A DNA stretch of 64,000 nucleotides from Sphingomonas panni. Lineage in GTDB: Bacteria; Pseudomonadota; Alphaproteobacteria; Sphingomonadales; Sphingomonadaceae. The notes below the pieces were generated by a model. The model did no database searches. It saw only the letters and a list, made by a program, of their open reading frames with translations, and was not told the origin of the DNA. Made by a program: the position numbers and the translations under genes. Of the stretch, positions 61,044-64,000 are shown in pieces; positions within the stretch are counted from its first letter, which is position 1; the number at the start of each line of letters is the position of its first letter. The stretch is taken from NCBI RefSeq assembly GCF_022664435.1, contig NZ_JAKREU010000004.1, positions 62,001-126,000 on the forward strand, in the 5' to 3' direction.

Positions 61044-63176
61044 ATGATCCTGCGTATCGGCTCGCTGCTCGCCACCACGATGTTCGTTCCCCTGGCACAG
61101 GCGGCGTCGATGCCGCAGGCACCCGTCGCCGCCGTGGATGCGACCCCGCTGACCGCGAAATGGCCCGGGCCGTATCAGGGGGTGCCGCCGTGGGACAAGG
61201 TGACGCCGGCGATGTTCCCCGCCGCCTTCCCGGTGGCGATGGCCGAGATGCGCCGCGAAATCCACGCGATCCGCGACGACAAACGACCCGCGACCTTCAA
61301 GACCGTCATCGAACCGCTGCAGCTGGCCGGGGACATGATGGACCGGGTCGGGTCGATGTGGGGCGTCTATACCAGCAACCTCGCGACGAAAGAGGTGCAG
61401 GCGATCGACCGCGAATGGTCGCCGAAGCTGTCGGCGTTCAACGACGAACTGTTCCTCGATCCCAAATTGTTCGCGCGGGTGAAGGCGGCGTACGACACGC
61501 GCGCCACGCAGAAGCTGAACCCGCAGCAGCTGCGCCTGCTGGAGCGGACCTATCGCAGCTTCGTCCGGCGCGGGAGCCTGCTGACCGACGCGCAGCGTCA
61601 GCAGGTCACCGGTCTCAACCAGCAATTGTCGGTCGCCTATAACGACTTCAGCCGCAAGGTGCTGGCGGACGAGGAGACGTGGATCGTCGTCGACGATGCG
61701 AGGCAGCTGGCCGGCTTGCCCGACAGCTTCGTCGCCTCGCTGAAGGCGGCGGCGGACGAGCGGGGCTTGACTGGCAAATGGGCAATCGTGAACACGCGTT
61801 CGTCGGTCGCGCCCGTACTGACCTATGCCACCGACCGCGCCTTGCGGGAGAAGGTCTGGCGCGCGTTCGTCATGCGCGGCGACAATGGCAATGCCAACGA
61901 TACCAAGGCGACGATCGCCACCATCCTGAAGCTGCGGCAGGAACGGGCGAAGCTGCTCGGCTTCCGCAACCATGCGTACTTGCGCATGGACGACACGATG
62001 GCCGGCACGCCGGCCAATGCGAAGGCGCTGATGATGCGCGTCTGGCCCGCCGCCGTGGCGCGCGTGCGCGAGGAAGTGGCGGATATGCAGGCGCTTGCCG
62101 CCAAGGACGGCGCGAACCTCACCATCGAGCCGTGGGACTATCGCTTCTATGCGGAGAAGGTGCGCAAGGCGAAATACGACCTCGATGAAAGCGAGGTGAA
62201 GCCGTATCTCCAGCTCGACAACATCCTCGCCGGTGCCTTCTATGCGGCCGGGCGTCTGTACGACCTGAAGTTCACCGAGAATACCGGGCAGATTCCGGTG
62301 TTCGAAAAGAATGTCCGCACCTTCGTCGTGACCGACGGGCGTACCGGCAGGAATGTCGGCGTGTTCTATTTCGACGGCTTCGCCCGCAGCGGCAAGCGGT
62401 CGGGCGCATGGGCGACGCGCTATCGCGGGCAGCAGAAGCTGGGCGGCGAGACGAACGTGCTGGCGTCGAACAACAATAATTTCGTGAAGGGCGCGGCCGG
62501 GCAGCCGACGCTTATCAGCATCGACGACGCGTCGACGCTGTTCCACGAATTCGGCCACGCGATCCATTCGCTGCTGCAGGACGTGACCTATCCCGGCCTT
62601 GCCGGCACGCCGCGCGACTTCGTGGAATATCCGAGCCAGGTAAACGAGAACTGGCTGCTGACCCGCGACGTGCTGGATCGCTATGCCAAGCATTACCAGA
62701 CCGGACAGGCGATGCCGCAGGCGCTGGTCGACAAGATCGAGAAGTCGTCGACCTTCAACCAGGGCTTCGACACCGTCGAATATCTATCCTCGGCGATCGT
62801 CGACATGGAATTGCACGACCGCGAGACGCCGGTGACCGATGTCGCGGCATTCGAACGCGACACGCTGGCGAAGCTCGGTATGCCGAAGGAGATCGTGATG
62901 CGGCACCGCCTGCCGCAGTTCAATCACCTGTTCTCCTCGGACGCCTATTCGGCGGGCTATTATTCCTATCTCTGGTCGGAAACGATGGATGCTGATACCT
63001 GGGCCGCGTTCACGGCCACGGGGAATGTGTGGGACAAGGCGACGGCGGATCGCTTCCGCAAGACGTTGCTGTCGACCGGCAACGAAACGGATCGCAAGGA
63101 TGCCTATCGTGCCTTCCGGGGCCGCGATCCGGACGTGACCGCGCTGTTCAAGCGGCGCGGCTTTCCGACGAAGTGA
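61044..63176 (+). CDS. dcp: M3-family dipeptidyl carboxypeptidase
   Basis: 710 residues, with a signal peptide (MILRIGSLLATTMFVPLAQA). Thimet-type zinc site H501-E-F-G-H505 in LFHEFGHAIHSLL, with the third ligand expected about 25 residues later (SQVNENWL). Blocks KARLLGFR-like (RAKLLGFRNHAYLRMD) and YFDGFARSGKRSGAW (Dcp family). Releases dipeptides from peptide C-termini. The signal suggests periplasmic action. A perfect hairpin follows. Confidence 0.92.
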   Translation: MILRIGSLLATTMFVPLAQAASMPQAPVAAVDATPLTAKWPGPYQGVPPWDKVTPAMFPAAFPVAMAEMRREIHAIRDDKRPATFKTVIEPLQLAGDMMDRVGSMWGVYTSNLATKEVQAIDREWSPKLSAFNDELFLDPKLFARVKAAYDTRATQKLNPQQLRLLERTYRSFVRRGSLLTDAQRQQVTGLNQQLSVAYNDFSRKVLADEETWIVVDDARQLAGLPDSFVASLKAAADERGLTGKWAIVNTRSSVAPVLTYATDRALREKVWRAFVMRGDNGNANDTKATIATILKLRQERAKLLGFRNHAYLRMDDTMAGTPANAKALMMRVWPAAVARVREEVADMQALAAKDGANLTIEPWDYRFYAEKVRKAKYDLDESEVKPYLQLDNILAGAFYAAGRLYDLKFTENTGQIPVFEKNVRTFVVTDGRTGRNVGVFYFDGFARSGKRSGAWATRYRGQQKLGGETNVLASNNNNFVKGAAGQPTLISIDDASTLFHEFGHAIHSLLQDVTYPGLAGTPRDFVEYPSQVNENWLLTRDVLDRYAKHYQTGQAMPQALVDKIEKSSTFNQGFDTVEYLSSAIVDMELHDRETPVTDVAAFERDTLAKLGMPKEIVMRHRLPQFNHLFSSDAYSAGYYSYLWSETMDADTWAAFTATGNVWDKATADRFRKTLLSTGNETDRKDAYRAFRGRDPDVTALFKRRGFPTK

Positions 63177-63179
63177 CCT

Positions 63180-63207
63180 TTTTCCCCCGGCGAATGCCGG
63201 GGGAAAA
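63180..63207 (+). other. Perfect 12-bp hairpin after dcp
   Basis: TTTTCCCCCGGC / GCCGGGGGAAAA with GAAT loop, four bases after the dcp stop. No T-run follows in the sense direction, so a true terminator function is uncertain. Confidence 0.6.
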
Positions 63208-63316
63208 CTCGTATCAATTGCTACCAGCCTCTCGCCAAGCGCGTTGAAATTATATAACAAGCGTTTGTAACGAGTCTGCGCGGCCGATCGGTCGACGCAG
63301 CGGACATGGAGAGTGC

Positions 63317-64000
63317 ATGACCGGCGACAGCCGCACGAATCTGCCGCGCCTCGCGCTGCACGTGCCCGAACCCAAATTCCGTCCCGGCGACGCGGTGGAT
63401 TTCGCCGACGTCGCGGTGCCGCCGGCCGGTGCGCAGGCGCGACCCGACACCGCCGCCGCGCCCGACAGCTTTCACGACCTCAGCTACACGTTGGTCCGCG
63501 TGCTGGACGAACAGGGGCAGGCGGTCGGCCCGTGGAACCCGCGGCTCGACCCGGACATGCTGCGCCGGATGCTGCTCAAGATGGCGACGGTGCGTGCGTT
63601 CGACGAACGCATGTTCCGCGCCCAGCGGCAGGGCAAGACCAGCTTCTACATGAAATGCACCGGCGAAGAGGCGATCGCGGTTGCCGGCACCATGGCGCTC
63701 GACCGCGACGACATGACCTTTCCCAGCTATCGCCAGCAGGGCATCCTCATCACGCGTGACTATCCGCTGATCGAGATGATGAACCAGATCTACTCGAACA
63801 CGGCCGACAAGCTGCAGGGCAAGCAGTTGCCGATCATGTATTCGTCGAAGGACTATGGCTTCTTCTCCATCTCCGGCAACCTGACCACGCAATATCCGCA
63901 GGCGGTCGGCTGGGCGATGGCGTCGGCGTCGAAGGGCGATACCCGCATCGCGGCGACCTGGTGCGGGGAGGGGAGTACCGCGGAGGGTGACTTCCACTCC
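63317..64000 (+). CDS. bkdA1: 2-oxoisovalerate dehydrogenase E1 alpha subunit (partial)
   Basis: First 228 residues; the gene runs past the window end. Characteristic blocks of branched-chain 2-oxoacid dehydrogenase E1 alpha: DPDMLRRMLLKMATVRAFDERMFRAQRQGKTSFYMKCTGEEA, DDMTFPSYRQQGILI and SGNLTTQYPQAVGWAMA, with the start of the thiamine-diphosphate loop CGEGSTAEGDFH at the edge. It oxidatively decarboxylates branched-chain 2-oxoacids. ATG at 63317 has GGAGAG six bases upstream. Confidence 0.93.
   Translation, partial: MTGDSRTNLPRLALHVPEPKFRPGDAVDFADVAVPPAGAQARPDTAAAPDSFHDLSYTLVRVLDEQGQAVGPWNPRLDPDMLRRMLLKMATVRAFDERMFRAQRQGKTSFYMKCTGEEAIAVAGTMALDRDDMTFPSYRQQGILITRDYPLIEMMNQIYSNTADKLQGKQLPIMYSSKDYGFFSISGNLTTQYPQAVGWAMASASKGDTRIAATWCGEGSTAEGDFHS

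Overview
The window looks like a chromosomal, mostly housekeeping segment from a high-GC alphaproteobacterium of the Sphingomonas type. Supporting signs are the strong G/C third-position bias, the gene neighbourhoods (YfgM-like/bamB/der, trpF-trpB-trpA-accD-folC, lnt-metK, patatin next to 3-hydroxybutyrate dehydrogenase), several small DUF families common in sphingomonads (DUF2171, DUF4893, DUF2721, DUF4345), and many short palindromic intergenic repeats. I see no prophage, rRNA operon, CRISPR array or classical insertion sequence. The species is an inference from content; no database was searched.

Layout. 1-6430: ArsC-like reductase, panB, the outer-membrane assembly lipoprotein bamB with its YfgM-like partner, the ribosome GTPase der, a TusA-family protein and a HEAT-repeat protein. 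6690-10830: two divergent pairs of glycosyltransferase and membrane-protein genes. 11240-18330: M16 peptidase, type II NADH dehydrogenase, a porin-like outer-membrane protein, small secreted proteins and a small HNH protein. 18775-22542: ribonucleotide reductase nrdB and nrdA with two unrelated small genes between them. 22880-28920: membrane proteins, a GNAT-like protein, a large hybrid histidine kinase and a LuxR-type response regulator. 29024-31665: NAD salvage (nicotinamidase, NrtR-type regulator, pncB) around one near-perfect operator. 31720-39280: trmB, PAP2 phosphatase, a secreted protein, metK, lnt and an AmpG-like permease. 39508-44954: the folC-accD-trpA-trpB-trpF block, read leftwards. 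45115-52714: GH130-like hydrolase, short-chain dehydrogenase, lapA-pyrF, patatin, EEP-family protein, epsC and a lipoprotein. 52910-64000: tRNA-Ala, a low-complexity DUF2171 protein, oxidoreductase, DUF188/GreB-like/YpfJ cluster, patatin-bdhA, peptidase M3 and the start of a branched-chain 2-oxoacid dehydrogenase E1 alpha gene.

The most unusual content is intergenic or inserted. (1) A DUF559 endonuclease-like gene with perfect 39-bp terminal inverted repeats sits between trpB and trpA. Its end appears to supply both the stop codon of the cassette gene and the ribosome-binding site of trpA, which starts with TTG. A related repeat plays the same part for folC. (2) A dispersed 120-137 bp element with conserved ends (CTTTCCTACA ... 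GTGTGAACTTWGTGAACTTT) occurs four times, plus a fifth copy of its 3' block, almost always in gaps between converging genes. (3) A structured element with compensatory stem changes lies directly after the stop codons of nrdB and pyrF. (4) The metK leader can fold into a nested stem followed by a hairpin that hides the Shine-Dalgarno sequence, as a riboswitch would.
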